In this document: positions 1 to 11,648 of the stretch, piece after piece
How positions within the stretch are numbered: the first letter of the stretch is position 1
Layout: each line of letters begins with the position of its first letter
Program-made: the position numbers and the translations under genes
Notes under the pieces: model-generated
Told to the model about the DNA's origin: nothing
What the model saw: only the letters and a program-made list of their open reading frames with translations
The model's database searches: none
From: Struthio camelus
Taxonomy: Eukaryota > Chordata > Aves > Struthioniformes > Struthionidae
Length of the DNA stretch: 64,000 bases
Direction: 5' to 3'
NCBI RefSeq assembly: GCF_040807025.1
Contig: NC_090943.1
Span: 142,806,264-142,870,263, forward strand

Positions 1-1197
1 ACTGCATCTCCTGCTCCACGATGAGTAATCGGGCAGGGGAGAGGGGCCTGGAGCAGGGCTGGGAGGATGGGATAAGCACCACCGCTCCTTCAGTCCTCTC
101 TAGCCTGCTGTTGGTTTGTGCTGAGTTCAAGCTTTTTGCCTCAGGTGTGTTCTGAGAATGCCTAACTTTGGGGTACGGGGAGGAAGAGGTGAATGAACAC
201 CAACTTCAGGATGTCTACCCAGCTTAAATGCAAGATAAGACAGTGAGCTGCTCAGATCAGTCAGAACACAGCTGTGCTGGACATATCCTAAATCAGAACT
301 TCCAAGTCCAATGGAACCGTCAGATAGTGCCTACGGGTTAGAAGCTGTACAAAACTCCCATCTCCTGCATTTGTGCCCGAACTGCATCCAAGCTCTTTTG
401 GGGATCTGTTTTGTTCTTCCTTCCACTGTACCAATTTGTTATTTTTCCTTTCTCCCAGCTTTTTTAACCTCATGAATCAATTTGAACAAAGCAAGGAGCT
501 CAGCTTTCTGCTACGGCTAATCTCCGTGTTGGCTGAACGCAGTTCCAAGTGAAATGAAACTAACATGAAGATTACTTGGATTTGATGCTTTGTAAACAAA
601 TCGCGTGGCTGAAATCTTGGATCCATTTATGTCAAGAGAGAGATGATCGTTGATTTCAGCGAGGATCGGGATTTTGCCCGATGCTCTGAAAATAGTGATC
701 TCTTTACAAACTGTCAGTAAGCAGAATGATGTTTTGCAGGACATAGGGAAATTACATATGATTGCACATACACAGTGAGTAATCAGTATATATTTGCTGT
801 TTTTTAAATGAAATCTTACAGTAGTCCTAAGAACTTCCATTTCCATAGTGAAAGTTTCTGAGGTTTTCCATCTATTCTCCAAATTTCATTTTCAGTTATC
901 TAATTTCTGTTCTGCTAATTTTATAGCCATATTCAGTTTTCTTGTTGTTTTGGGGAAAGTGGGACACTCCACGTAAAATGTTATTATAGATAATCCACTA
1001 TCCTCTTTCAGCTTATATCTGTTAGTGATACCTACTAGGCACTGCATGCCTAGTATACGCACAGCCCATACAAAGCTAAGTTCTGCAAACTGCTATAGGC
1101 TTTTAATTACAAGGCATGAATGGCACATGGTAAGCGTGTGCAGAACCAGGTCAAAAGTAAGAAAGATTTACTCATCTGTTTATAAAGTTTACTCTAC
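1..1197 (-). other. RNF138: RNF138 intron 2 (partial)
   Basis: This is the part of RNF138 intron 2 inside the window, following the exon 2 donor at 1197-1196. I looked on the minus strand for the next exon, which should encode the basic His/Cys block after the RING, and did not find it. It therefore lies beyond the left edge. A 121-codon open frame at 517-882 has no recognisable domain and is treated as chance. Confidence 0.7.
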
Positions 1198-1363
1198 CTG
1201 CTTTTCACAGCATCTACAGCCCCCAGAAGCTTTCTTCATATTGTTTTCAACATCTAGAGCCCTTTTGGGATATGATCTTTCCTTTTTAGTCACACTCCCC
1301 CGGCAGAGAGGACAATGTGTTCCACTTTCTCTGATAGCTGTCAAGAAGCACTTCCTGCAAAAC
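1198..1363 (-). CDS. RNF138: RNF138 coding exon 2, second half of RING finger
   Basis: This 166-nt exon has an AG acceptor at 1365-1364 and a donor GTAGAG starting at 1197. It enters in phase 2, completing Val36, and leaves in phase 0. It encodes FCRKCFLTAIRESG, then HCPLCRG, which supply the last four zinc ligands of the C3HC4 RING. A basic stretch and a further Cys-rich segment (GGCRCCEKQ) follow, starting the next zinc finger of the family. Sequence and exon ends agree with vertebrate RNF138, and no lesion is visible. Confidence 0.93.
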
Positions 1364-2564
1364 CTAAATTGAAAAGTTACCACAAACACAGATTAGCAAA
1401 GGGAAAAAAGCTGGATGTTTTGTGTTTAAAGAGAGCTGAGTGATTATTAGGAAAAAAAAAGCTACATATCAGAATAAAGGTCTGCTGAATATAAATCCTT
1501 ACAAAATTATAAGCAAAACAAAATAGCAGTACTCACAAAAATTTATCTGTAATTCCACTACTGAAATTAAGGGGGAACTTGGCAAAGCAGTTTAGGTAGA
1601 TCTTACTATTTACTGCCCAGTATTCCTAAACTGAACACCAGATTGATCATTAATGAGATATTAAACGGGGTAGCTGGCATGTGATACTGCAAAAAATGTT
1701 ATCAGTAACTCCTGTTTATTGTCCTCAAGTAGAGCCAAAAATAATGGAAAGCTTCATTTTAAGTGTTCCTTAAGTGTTCAGTTCACAAGCTTTTGCATTT
1801 TGCCTTACCAGCATACAAACAGACCATTTTCTTTTCCTTACACCAGTGTTTACCAACTGCCGAAGCTATTTTGCGTTTTCACAAACTATTAGTTTGTAAT
1901 TAAATGTTCCTCAGCAGGGAAAAAAAAAAAAAACAAACCACACTTTTCCACTGTGAGCATGGCAACTGAAGGAGAGAACAGCTAAACTATGGTCACTTTT
2001 TGAAAATGAAAAGGAAGCTATAAATAAAGTTAAAAATGCAAGTTCAGTTAAGATTTGTAAGATGTTTTCAGCTGCGGTAAAACCTGGGGACCGTTTACAG
2101 GCCCGCCAGAGATAAGATGTGGCTTTTGAAACGGATTAGCCCTCATTCACTACGAGAGAAAACAGGTAAGAAGGGGAAAGGGAGAAAAAAAAAGAAAAAA
2201 AGAGAGAGTCAGGCGACACTTTGGACGCAAGCTTGAAACCGAGCCCGAGCCAGAGGCGCGTCAGTCCGCGGGGCAGATGTTCTGCAACGCTCAGCTGCTC
2301 CGGCCGCTGCCTGCCTGATCCCCGGCACAGCCCGCTCCGGGCCGAGCGCCGGAAAACTGCGGCGGCGGAGGAGGGAAAGGCACAGCACCAGAGGCGGCGA
2401 GGCGGGCGCTCCCGGGGGGAGGGAGGGCAGGGACGGAGGAGAAGCAGAAATACCCACACATGCTGGCAGTTCATCGTCCTCACGGGCGTTTTGAACACCT
2501 CCTGGCAGACGGGACAGTAAAAGTCATCCTCGCTGAAACACACCGCGGCGCCTTCCTCGGCCAT
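1198..2564 (-). CDS. RNF138: RNF138, E3 ubiquitin-protein ligase (5' part, 2 exons)
   Basis: RNF138 (also NARF) is a RING E3 ligase. In mammals it helps start DNA end resection at double-strand breaks and also targets TCF/LEF factors with Nemo-like kinase. The window holds the first 91 codons in two exons (2564-2458 and 1363-1198). The full RING is visible: Cys17, Cys20, Cys33, His35, Cys38, Cys41, Cys53 and Cys56. The start at 2564 was chosen because it gives the family N-terminus (MAEEGAAVCFSEDDFYCPVC) in a strong GCCATGG context. An in-frame ATG 14 codons upstream is not part of the known protein. The gene runs off the left edge. The neighbour RNF125 is a paralogue with the same exon phases and orientation. 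Confidence 0.95.
1364..2457 (-). other. RNF138: RNF138 intron 1
   Basis: This is the intron between the two RNF138 coding exons. The donor is GTGGGT at 2457-2452 and the acceptor AG is at 1365-1364. It is AT-rich apart from its first 250 bases, which belong to the CpG island. A run of A near 1921 is the only simple repeat. I saw no gene in it. Confidence 0.8.
2458..2564 (-). CDS. RNF138: RNF138 coding exon 1
   Basis: This exon holds 107 coding nucleotides from ATG (2564-2562) to a phase-2 donor (exon ends 2458, GTGGGT follows). It encodes the acidic N-terminus and the first half of the RING: CPVC at residues 17-20, then NCQHV ending at the split Val36. The reading frame joins perfectly to exon 2. 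The open frame continues past the donor into the intron, but those downstream residues are not coding. Confidence 0.93.
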
Positions 2565-2680
2565 GGCAACACGTCCGGGCCTCCCTCCCTGTGGGTGCAG
2601 GCGCAAGAGAAAAACGTCCCACCCTGACGGGCTGCCCCGCGCCGCTCCCCGCTGCGGCGCCGCAGCCCCCCCGGCCGCCG

Positions 2681-2704
2681 CCTCCTCCTCCTCCTCCTCC
2701 TCCT
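2681..2704 (+). repeat. (CCT)8 microsatellite
   Basis: Eight uninterrupted CCT units lie in the presumed 5' UTR or promoter of RNF138. On the minus strand, the sense strand of RNF138, this reads as a purine-rich AGG tract. Confidence 0.9.
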
Positions 2705-2882
2705 GCCCTGCGGCTGGGGGGCGCCGGGGGGCAGGGGAGAAGATGGCGGGCGGGCACCTGGCCGCAGGTGGGAGGCCGGGCCGCGGGGCGGGAGGCGGCC
2801 GGGTGGGGGAGGGGGCCCGGCCTGCCCGCCAGGCCCCGCCTCCTGCCGGCCGCCTCGCCCCGCCCCCTCAGCGGCCCTGGAA

Positions 2883-2884
<2 letters not shown>

Positions 2885-2917
<33 letters not shown>
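2885..2917 (+). repeat. (GCC)11 trinucleotide repeat
   Basis: Eleven perfect GCC units (33 nt) sit in the CpG island about 320 bp upstream of the RNF138 start codon. On the RNF138 sense strand the tract reads GGC. Repeats of this class in 5' regions are often length-variable. Confidence 0.93.
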
Positions 2918-3339
2918 CTCCCGCTCCCTCCCCGGCGGCGGGGCCGCCCCTCTACCTGGCGGTGCCCGCGGAGGGGGTCCCCGGGGCGGGCGCCGCCGGC
3001 GGCGGTGTGGCGCGTCCGCGTCGCTCAGGCGCAGCGGCAGCCGCGTGCCATGCTGCGCCCAGGCCCCGCCGCTCTCCCGGGGGGCAGGGGCGGGACCGGG
3101 GCCTGGGGCGGGACCGGGTTGCCATGGCGATTGTCTCCCGGCCCGGCGGGGCTGTTGTGACACCACTGGGCGGGCGGACAGCCTCCCCCTGCCCCGCCCC
3201 GCCCGGCAACAGCGCGGCCCCGCTCCCTCCCCGCGCCGCGGGGGCCGGCGGTGGCCTGGCCGGGGCCGCGCACCTCCCCTTCCGCAGCGGCCCCCGGGCG
3301 GCGCCGCCGGGACGAGGCCTGCCGGCCGCGGCGGCTCGC

Positions 3340-3355
3340 GGGGGGGGGGGGGGGG
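3340..3355 (+). repeat. Homopolymer G16 in CpG island
   Basis: A run of sixteen G lies inside very GC-rich DNA upstream of RNF138. Such runs are length-variable and prone to sequencing error, so the exact count is uncertain. Confidence 0.85.
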
Positions 3356-3720
3356 CGGCGCACGGTCACGGTTCTGGGCGTGTGCCCGGCGCCGCCGCCC
3401 GTTTTGCCCGCCGTGGCCGAGCCCTCGGCTCCGGCACGGCGTAAACAACGGGGCTGGGTGGCGGCGGCGGGAGCCGAAACGCCTTGTGGCGGGGGCGAGG
3501 CGCTGCGCTCCGAAAGTCAGGGCTCGGTGCAGCTACCGCGGGCCGGCGCCGGCTCCGGGGGGGGACTAGTGAGCGGGGCCCCCGGAGCGCCCACGGGCGG
3601 CGGCGGCGGCGTGCTCCGCCGGGCGCCGCAAGGGGGCGCCGCAGTGGCCGCCCGGCGCGCGGGGGGCGCTGGCGCCTCTGCGCGGTGGCGGCGCGGTGCG
3701 GCTGCAGGCTGCGAGTAAGA

Positions 3721-6700
3721 GTGGTGCGGGCACCGCCGCTTGCTGCGAGATTGGAGAAAAAAAAACAACCGGAAAACCTACGACTCAGCAAACTTTTTGC
3801 ACACCTTTCATTCAGGTGCTGGTAGCAGATGAAAAGTCCGAGAAACTATCTGGCAGTGTGAAATCAGAGGAAAGGGTTTGCAAACAGCTTCCTGCACAAA
3901 TAATAAAATAATGAAATCATTTCTGGGCTCTTCTTGATGGCAAACTAGTTGTTCCAACTTGAAGGCGGTCACAAAATCATTAAACAAGTTTAAGCTATGT
4001 CATAACATTCAGGAGCTTCAATTATTAACTAGGTGAATATTTTTCTGCCACCCTTTGTAGCACTGATAAATTTAGGACTTCCATGTCAGCAAACTCTTAC
4101 AGGTGATAAATGTTCAACACCAGGTGTGGTACGGTATAGTGCATGGATGAAACTGGGTTTTGCTAATATCTCTGCCTGAGAAAAGCTGAAGCCTACACAA
4201 AAGGACAAAGCATGTTTGTGCACTTGGCTCTCTTGCGTGCAAATGCGCGTGGAACGCATGCGCACCGCTGAGCAGTGAGGTGGCTCTACCTCTGCTAGCG
4301 GCCTCAGCTCCCCAAAAAGGCTCAGATGGTTTAAGGGAAGATGAGCCCATGTAGCTTGCTGTAACCTATGCAGTGTATCTGACATGTCACTGTGGTGATT
4401 TGAATGCCATCCAGCGTAAGCACCTCATCCCTTCAGATTCAAGCGAGAAAGACAACGAGGGTAACTGAGGGATTTGCTTTCCGTGATGTATGTAGGCTCC
4501 ACATACGGAGCACTTTCCATACGTACATGTCCACTGTCTAGGCCAAAAATGTTTTCTTATTGTGTCAAAGATTTGATTTCTTAAGGCGAGAGAAAAATAA
4601 ATTGCATTTAAGTTAGTTTGGTAGTTTTCAGAGAGCCGTTTTTTCTAAATTGACTAATCCTAGCAGTAATTTTAGGTGTAATTTTAGTAGTATTAGTAGT
4701 ATTTGATCCAGAAATTCTACCGAATGAGTTATACTGACAAAAACTTCTAACAGTAGTTCAGCGGTATGCCTGTCTGTGCATTTTTTTTCCAGAAGGAGGA
4801 ATTATGATGATATTATTATAGTGGTATAATTATGTCATTGATTTTCTCTGAGTAGAGAAGACTTTGGACCTGTTAAGTACCTCTAGCACTGACCTCCCTT
4901 GAACGTGGCTCTTGGCAGATAAAAAAGAAAAAAATGCTGGTAATACTTTAAAAATAAACAGGTTTGTAGAGATTATACTAATTTGTAAATGTTATTTAAT
5001 TCACACTAAATCTGAGATTCAGGATTAGGCCTGGTCTCTCACCCGAATCAAAGATGTGGGGCAAGGGCTGAGGAGAAATGGACCCTTCACCTTCAGTTTC
5101 CCTGTCTCCTTGGGACTGCAGCTGTCTATACCCCTCCTAGATGTTTAGACATCACTAGGTAGGGGGATCCCTCTCTCTCTAGTCTGAGATTAGTTTTTCA
5201 GGTAAGAGAGAGAGTAGAAAACACTAAGCCTTGTGGTTCAGTTACACCTAACAAACTCCAGCATTTCAAAAGTATTTTGGCTTCAGAGTCAGAGCTGTTC
5301 TTGTATCTGCCAGTGATGAGCAGCAAGATGCAGTGCCCCCACCACCTTCTGGGCCCATGGTTTGGACAGGAAAGAGGAAGCTGCAGATATGAATTTAAGA
5401 GTTCAGGTCTAGCTTTAGGGGAAGGTGAAGGATTTGGCTGTGTTTCTTTACTCGGGATCCATCCCAGTTAGTATAAGCTCAGCTATGCTAAAAAATGCTA
5501 ATACGTCCCGTGCAAATGGCTTTTATCCTTAGAAAAAACAGAGACCCAACTAAAGCCAATGATTGCACTAAATGTCTTCTTTCTAGGCCATGTCAAGGCA
5601 AAATTTGAATCCCTTTGTGTACTGGGGCTGTTGAAATAATGAGTGGAAGCACATCTGATGTGATGGGCGCAATGAGAGAGTTAAGTCATCTGTCGTTGTC
5701 CTAGGACACTTACTGCCTGTCCTTGCTGTCAGGAGAAAGTCCAGTGCAAACGGCAGAACTGCCCGTGCAGGGCACTCACTGGAGAGGCCAGACCTGGGGA
5801 TTTCAGGCATTGCTGGAGCTGTGCTAGCTAACCAGGGCACTGCTCCCTTCATCACTGCTCTTCGAAGAGGCTACAGAGAGTTAGCCGAGCTGTTCACATG
5901 GATGCTCGTCAGGGTCTGGGCTCGCGAAGAACTGCTACTTAGACTGATTGTCCTTGCTCTTGTTGTCTGAAATGAAGCAGGAAGCTGAGCATGTAGATCT
6001 GAGGAGGCATGAGGGGTAATGAAGAGCAGCAGGTGACAGCAATCTCTTCAACAGTGAAAGTACAAGCAGGAGGTCACGTAATTCATCCTTGAGCGAGTAA
6101 ATGGCCTGCTGCTGTTCTTGCTCTGTTCAGACCTTTTTTTTTTGCATTTTTTGTGTGTCAGTTAAGACTATACCACAGCTGTACAGCTAACTTCTGGTCT
6201 GTCCTGTCCATGCGGTCTGTGAAATTACATTAAAAGGAAGGATTACACAAGCCTCCACTAAGACACTTACTCATTAGAAGGGAGGCAGCATGGCCTTCCC
6301 CTGCAGCACAAGGGTGGCTGGCGTACATGGGTTTCCTGGTCTTTTCAGTCATCTTGTATGACTTTAGGCAAGTGTGTCTTTATCTCTCAGTTTCTCACTC
6401 TGTAAATGGGGAGCAGTTTTTAATCGCTATATAGGGTTATCATGAAGTTAAATTAATTACTGCAGGTAAAGAGGGCTATGTCCTCTGAAGGCAGGTGTTA
6501 AACAAAAGCTAAGATTTATTACTAAAAGAACATGATAGGTCCATTTGAACTCTGTTCAGGAGACTGCAGTATTTATTGATTAGTAGCTTTTGGCAGGGGG
6601 AGAAATTGTGCTGATGACCTCAAAGAAGTAAACTACAGAAAGATGTGTGTGAAGGCATTCCTGCTCTTATGTGAATGTTATTGTAAATCTTGATCCTTTA

Positions 6701-8325
6701 ATAAAGCTATGACCTTGAAGTTGACAACTAGTATGCCATGGAGCAATATATAGCATAGTGCCAGCCTTGTAAATCTTATGTAGTTTTTGCCATTGAGATA
6801 GACAACATGTAAAAAGAAATCAGGCTGCTGAAATTTATTAAACACATTTATTTGAAGGAAAGCATTTTAAATCAGACTTTTTAGATGAAGTCAATGGCCC
6901 TACCAACATTTTATTCCTCATGATAAAACATATTTGTGAAATGAGATCTCAGCAATGAAAACTCGTAGAAGAGGGTGTAAGAGGAAGGGGTAAGAGAAAG
7001 CGGTGTAACTGCACAGTGATTGCATGCCGCATGCAATGAAGGTGCCATATGCAAGGGGAAGACTGTCCTTGGCTTTTGCCCAGTATGTTTGTATCATTAC
7101 CTACAGGGAACGTCTGCAGCCACAGAGTAAACTGAAAAGAATGCTCCTGAGGCTTTAACTTGCTAAGAAATACATTACAAAATTCTCAATAGATTTTGGA
7201 TGTGCAGGGAGCCTTAAGTCCAACTATTTATATACCAATCTATTTGGCCACTTGACTTCTGACAGAACGAAGTTTTTTTAGTTACTCTTAAAATGAAACG
7301 GTCCCACAGGTTCCACACTTTGGAACAGCTCTGTCCATCTCTCTAACTGAGTTTTCATTCTCATTCAAGGACAGATCTTAATGAGAGAGTATTTCCCAGG
7401 CATGTGAAACATTGAATCTTTCTGTCTCCGAAACGGAAGACTTTCAGATTTCAAAAGGAACTAGTCAAGACCTAAAGTCCACGAGGCGTTTCCTTGTTAA
7501 CATATTATGCTACTTTAATCAGTGTACATGTTTCTAGGCAAGCATGTGAATTTTCATTTCTTACAGATCAACTGCATCTTTGAAAAATACTATATTAAAA
7601 CTGTACATATATATATATAAACTGTTATTAATTTATAGTCTTCTTACAAAAATTAGACAAAATTTGTTAACTTACATGGTAAGAGAAAACAGGCTAGTTA
7701 AAAGACCCTGTCAACCTGCTAAACAGGTTTTATTATTTACTCTTTGCTTTTTTTCCAAGATGGCTTTTACTTACCAATTTTGCTAACTCTGAGCCTCATC
7801 TTGCAAACACTATAAATGAAATACATGTGCATTCCTATGGGGTTAGTAATATTGTTCTTGGCACTAGGTATTATGTCTGATACTGTTTTCTCTTTTTTTG
7901 TTTTGTTCCAATTTGTTTGGTGCTGAAGAATCGGAAAAACTGTTGCTTGTCATCCATCTCTAGCATTGCACTGTCATCATCAATATCTGCGAGACTGGCT
8001 TGCTCCCAGAATGTAGCTGCGAACAAACATGAGGGCTGCTATAAAAGCCAGAGTATCCGTATACTGGACAGAGAGTTGAGCTCAAGCAAACAATGACCGT
8101 TCCGTTGGAGGTGGAGAAAATGACAATATTTTCTTTTTTCCTTATTTCTAAAAACATTTTTGGTCTATAAAATTGAAATTTAATAAACCAAAACCAAAAC
8201 AATGCTTAAGAAAAAGCATTTTGAGGTGTAAGCAGGTTGCTGACGCCCCATTAATTACAAGAAGTTAGACTTTAATGTCTGCGGTTAACCAGAGAACATC
8301 ATCGTCCACTCTTTCTCAGGACTCC
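3721..8325. other. Intergenic region between RNF138 and RNF125
   Basis: The right edge of the RNF138 CpG island grades into AT-rich single-copy DNA. I saw no conserved coding segment, tRNA or young repeat. Short open frames (for example 5583-5855 and 7960-8202 on the minus strand) show no domain and no coding-like pattern. A (TA)n tract lies near 7607. The left part may hold the 3' UTR of RNF125, which would have ended downstream of 8326 on the minus strand. Confidence 0.6.
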
Positions 8326-8418
8326 TTACGTGCTGTTTGGATGATTTCCATGCACATATTCTAACAATGACCTGTCCAGAACTCTTTCAGTAAGAACTTC
8401 TTCAACAATGTTTATGTC
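8326..8418 (-). pseudogene. RNF125: RNF125 exon 6 relic (UIM), splice acceptor lost
   Basis: This relic has 30 codons plus TAA and encodes the ubiquitin-interacting motif and C-terminus (INIVEEVLTERVLDRSLLEY, then a short Ser/Thr tail). The phase (0) matches the end of exon 5. The two bases before the first codon, at 8420-8419, read TG on the minus strand where AG is required. The pyrimidine tract before them (TTTTTTCTTC) is still present. The coding part itself has no stop or frameshift. Confidence 0.88.
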
Positions 8419-9428
8419 CACGAAGAAAAAAGATATTTTATTGAATATCAATATACTAATTAATGTGTTAATAGATATGTTTTGACTGCTTAGTCTACCA
8501 ATTAACAAAATACTGGTTTCAGTGGGTTTACAGCCGTATTTAGAGTTTAGTATTTGTTATAGTATGCGTTAGTCTTTGTCTAGTTTTCTACTCCTTAGTG
8601 CTAACTGCAATGTAAAGCAAGAGAAATTGTTACAAAACTTAAAGTAAGTAAAGGAGAATGTCAAATGCAGACAGACAGACAGATGAACTGATTATGCAAA
8701 ACCTAACAATTCTAGTGCTATTTATTAAAAAAAGTCCAATTCTGGTGATACATGTTATATTATTACATATATAAATAAATACTCAAGCTATACTTTATGA
8801 AGATAAATGTGTGAGCTATGAATAAAATGTGATCATACATAGGTCTGTTTCTGTTATGTGCAGGAACTATGGGCTAAAATTATAAGGATGGTTCTTCACT
8901 GCCCCGCTTGGCATAATTTTCTTTACTGCTCTTGCCTCATTAAAAAAATAATGATTTGCATCTTTATTTGGGATTTTGTCTCGGTGGGTATCAAACAACT
9001 ATAGGGGAGCATTAACTAATGCTCTTGAGAAACTCTAACAGCATGCTAATACTTGTGATGCGTTTTCCAAGTTACAGTCCATTAAGATAACAAACAGGTT
9101 CAGCACCTTTCGGGATTCAAGTAAAACTATGTTGCCGTCAGTTATTATAGAATAAAAGTGGGTTGTTTCAACAACTTTCATTTGAAGTACCTGGCTTTTT
9201 CGTTAGACAGTAACAGAACTGAGGACAGAATCCATATGTTGGCTCCTCAGAGTACTCGACTATGCTGTTTCCATAAACATCTGCTACACTTTGCAACTTC
9301 TTAGTGCACCTTAAGCATGGTATTCTAGTTCCCTATACAGTTCTTTTTATGATTCCCTGCTTGTAAAAGCGTAGAGGAAAATACACATAAAGAGGTCAAG
9401 GCAGGAGCTTGCAAATACCATTACTCAC
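8419..9428 (-). other. RNF125: RNF125 relic intron 5
   Basis: This is the former intron between exon 5 (donor GTGAGT at 9428-9423) and exon 6 (acceptor destroyed). It is AT-rich with a short ACAG repeat near 8668. I saw no other feature. Confidence 0.65.
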
Positions 9429-9536
9429 TACGTAGTCATCATAACAGAATGTATGTCGTAGTGGAAGATACCTTATAAAATTTCTGCTGCAATAGCTTGG
9501 AACTCTCCCAGGTGTTAAACAACAAATTGGACAATA
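9429..9536 (-). pseudogene. RNF125: RNF125 exon 5 relic, C-terminal zinc finger
   Basis: This relic has 36 codons in phase 0 with an intact acceptor (TTATAG) and a strong donor GTGAGT. It encodes YCPIC, then PSYCSRNFIRYLPLRHTFCY, then DDYV. It aligns gaplessly with the human segment that starts FCPLC and ends FYDDFI. The His of the human RHL motif is Tyr here (RYL), which removes a likely zinc ligand, while the following His (RHT) remains. No stop is present. Confidence 0.85.
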
Positions 9537-11648
9537 CTATAAGTAAAGAGCAGGAGGTAAATATTGAGTTTTCATCTTGGAGTTCTTGCAGAAGAAAATA
9601 CTGTATGTTTAAAAAAACAGAAATGTGAAATAAGTGGAGCCATTACAGCTGAACCGCATACTTTGAGCAACACGAATACTGCGAGGCACAATGTACTTTC
9701 TGTCCAGCTGTCAATTATGCTAATCTCGGCTGTGTAATTTGTGTTTGCAGCTATCCCAGGGATTGTCAATCTATGCACATCTCATGGTTAACTCATTCAC
9801 TTCTACTAGCTGACAAGAGAGTAATCATGCAAAAGCTTTTGTTGAGCTCCCAATCACTCTTTGGATGATAAACTGCTCCAAGAAAACATACAGTTTTCTC
9901 TGATCATCGGTGACAAATTCATTCATCTGTACATCTAAAACAAAAGTGCCCTAAAGCACTTTATCAGAAGAAAATCGGAATTACTTTCTATCAATGGATT
10001 CTCTGTGGTATAAATAAAAGTTGCAATTGCTGTAACATTTATTTCTTCAAGCAATATCATGAAAAGACTATGCCTGTACTAAAAAGATGATTACTGTGAA
10101 GTGTTGTCATGTGTGAATATACTTGCGTATAATAAAATCAGCCTTATGACCCATTAGGATAATGAACATGGTGCAATACACCAAAAAGTCCTCTGCCTTT
10201 CTTAGAACTAAAAGCCTGACTCATTTATTTTAGAATTTATTCTCATGTTTGAAAGAAGAGGTTGACACAGCTGGGCAGAATCACTTTGTAACCTAAATCA
10301 AATTCATAGAAACAGGATCAAACATACCAAACCTTGAAACATACCCCAAAGGAAATCAGAATTAAGCATGTCAGTAGAAGAAGACGACAATGAAACATTC
10401 CTCACATGTTCCCAATGAAACATGTTCCCACTGTTTGCTTTGTATTAATGGTGTAGTCTCTATACTTTATATACCAGCTAAAGGTAGATTTAGTACACGT
10501 AGTTATGATAGCAGTATGAGTTAAGGATCACTTTTTCGCTTCCCTGCTTATGATTTTTTACGTTATTTATAGGCAAACATAGTTCTGACTATTGATTTTT
10601 GCATTAAGTTTCAAAGAAATGTGCAACAGGAAGAGTGAAAGGCTGTATATATACAACTCTGGAGTTAATAAAGGAGTATTTTCTAAGTTTTAAGGCTTAA
10701 TTCTGCTCCACAACTACACAGTACAATTATTGATGCATTTGTTCTAAGTGGAAAAAATAAGAGCATATAGACTGGTAGGTATAATACAAATTATTGACAA
10801 TTATTTCAATTGACAAAGGAAACGTTGAGTCTAATTTAAAAATATATAATTTGTCAAAATATTATGTGTTAAAATATTCACTATGATAAAGGTGAATGCA
10901 ATATACACGTACGAGCAATTATTTTCTTTATTTTACTCAAAACTCTGACTGCAAGCTAGCTCATCAATTTGATCTTGGTTAAAGTGATGAAAAGCTAAGG
11001 TGCAATGTAAGAGAAAATGCAGTGGGTTCCCCCCATCCCACCCACTGAACTAAATGGAAGTGTTGGTTCCTTTGCATACAAGCCATTCAGTTGGAACCTC
11101 TCGAAGACATCTCTTGTGTGACACATTAGAATTTGAATCTAAAGTGCCTGAGCAAATAACAATCAGGGAAGTAAACCATACTTGCTGAAATTCTGGTCTA
11201 CACATTATAGGATTCAATCCTACTAAGACCTCTCAGCCTACCTGGAGGTTCAGAATTAAACTGTTTATGTGAAGTTATCTTAACAAAAACAAAACAAAAC
11301 AAAAAAACAAAAAAACCCCACACACCTACAAAAGACTCCTGTAAGTGTCACATAAGCTTTTCTTAAATTGTAAACCAAAAACACAGATTAGAATAGACAG
11401 AGAATGCTTCACATGGAGCTGAGTTAGGTCAGTAGAGAGAAATAGTATATATGCAAATAAAAATCAGGCAAGTGACTGAATCTAGGAAGGCTGGTTGTCT
11501 TTGCCTACTGGAAAAGCAAGCCATAGCCTAAGGGGCCACACTTATTATCAGTAAGTTATCTTCTATCAGTAATGCCTACAATTAAGGCATTAAACTTAAT
11601 TAATCAGTTTACCGTGAATTTAGTAAAATATATACTTATGTACATTAC
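9537..11648 (-). other. RNF125: RNF125 relic intron 4
   Basis: This is the former intron between exons 4 and 5. It is AT-rich, with an interrupted AAAAC repeat near 11284-11312. I saw no other coding segment. Confidence 0.6.

Larger units (their letters stand above)
2220..3720. promoter_or_regulatory. CpG island and promoter region of RNF138
   Basis: This 1.5-kb stretch is extremely GC- and CpG-rich and spans the RNF138 first exon and upstream DNA. It holds many GC-box-like CCCGCCC/GGGCGGG blocks and an AAGATGGCGGG motif near 2740, which resembles a YY1 site. It also holds three simple-repeat tracts, listed separately. Long open frames on both strands here come from low stop-codon frequency in GC-rich DNA and are not called as genes. 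The transcription start cannot be fixed from sequence. Divergent transcription to the right is possible but not shown. Confidence 0.8.

Noticed and set aside
3110..3135. GTTGCCATGGCGA resembling an RFX X-box, also near the RNF138 start codon
   Set aside because: The second half-site is incomplete, and the other instance overlaps the start-codon context. The evidence is too weak to call a site.
2136..3825. Many long open frames on both strands of the RNF138 CpG island (up to 322 codons)
   Set aside because: They are low-complexity Arg/Pro/Gly/Ala translations of GC-rich DNA with few stops, overlap each other on both strands and show no domain. Only the RNF138 exon is real.
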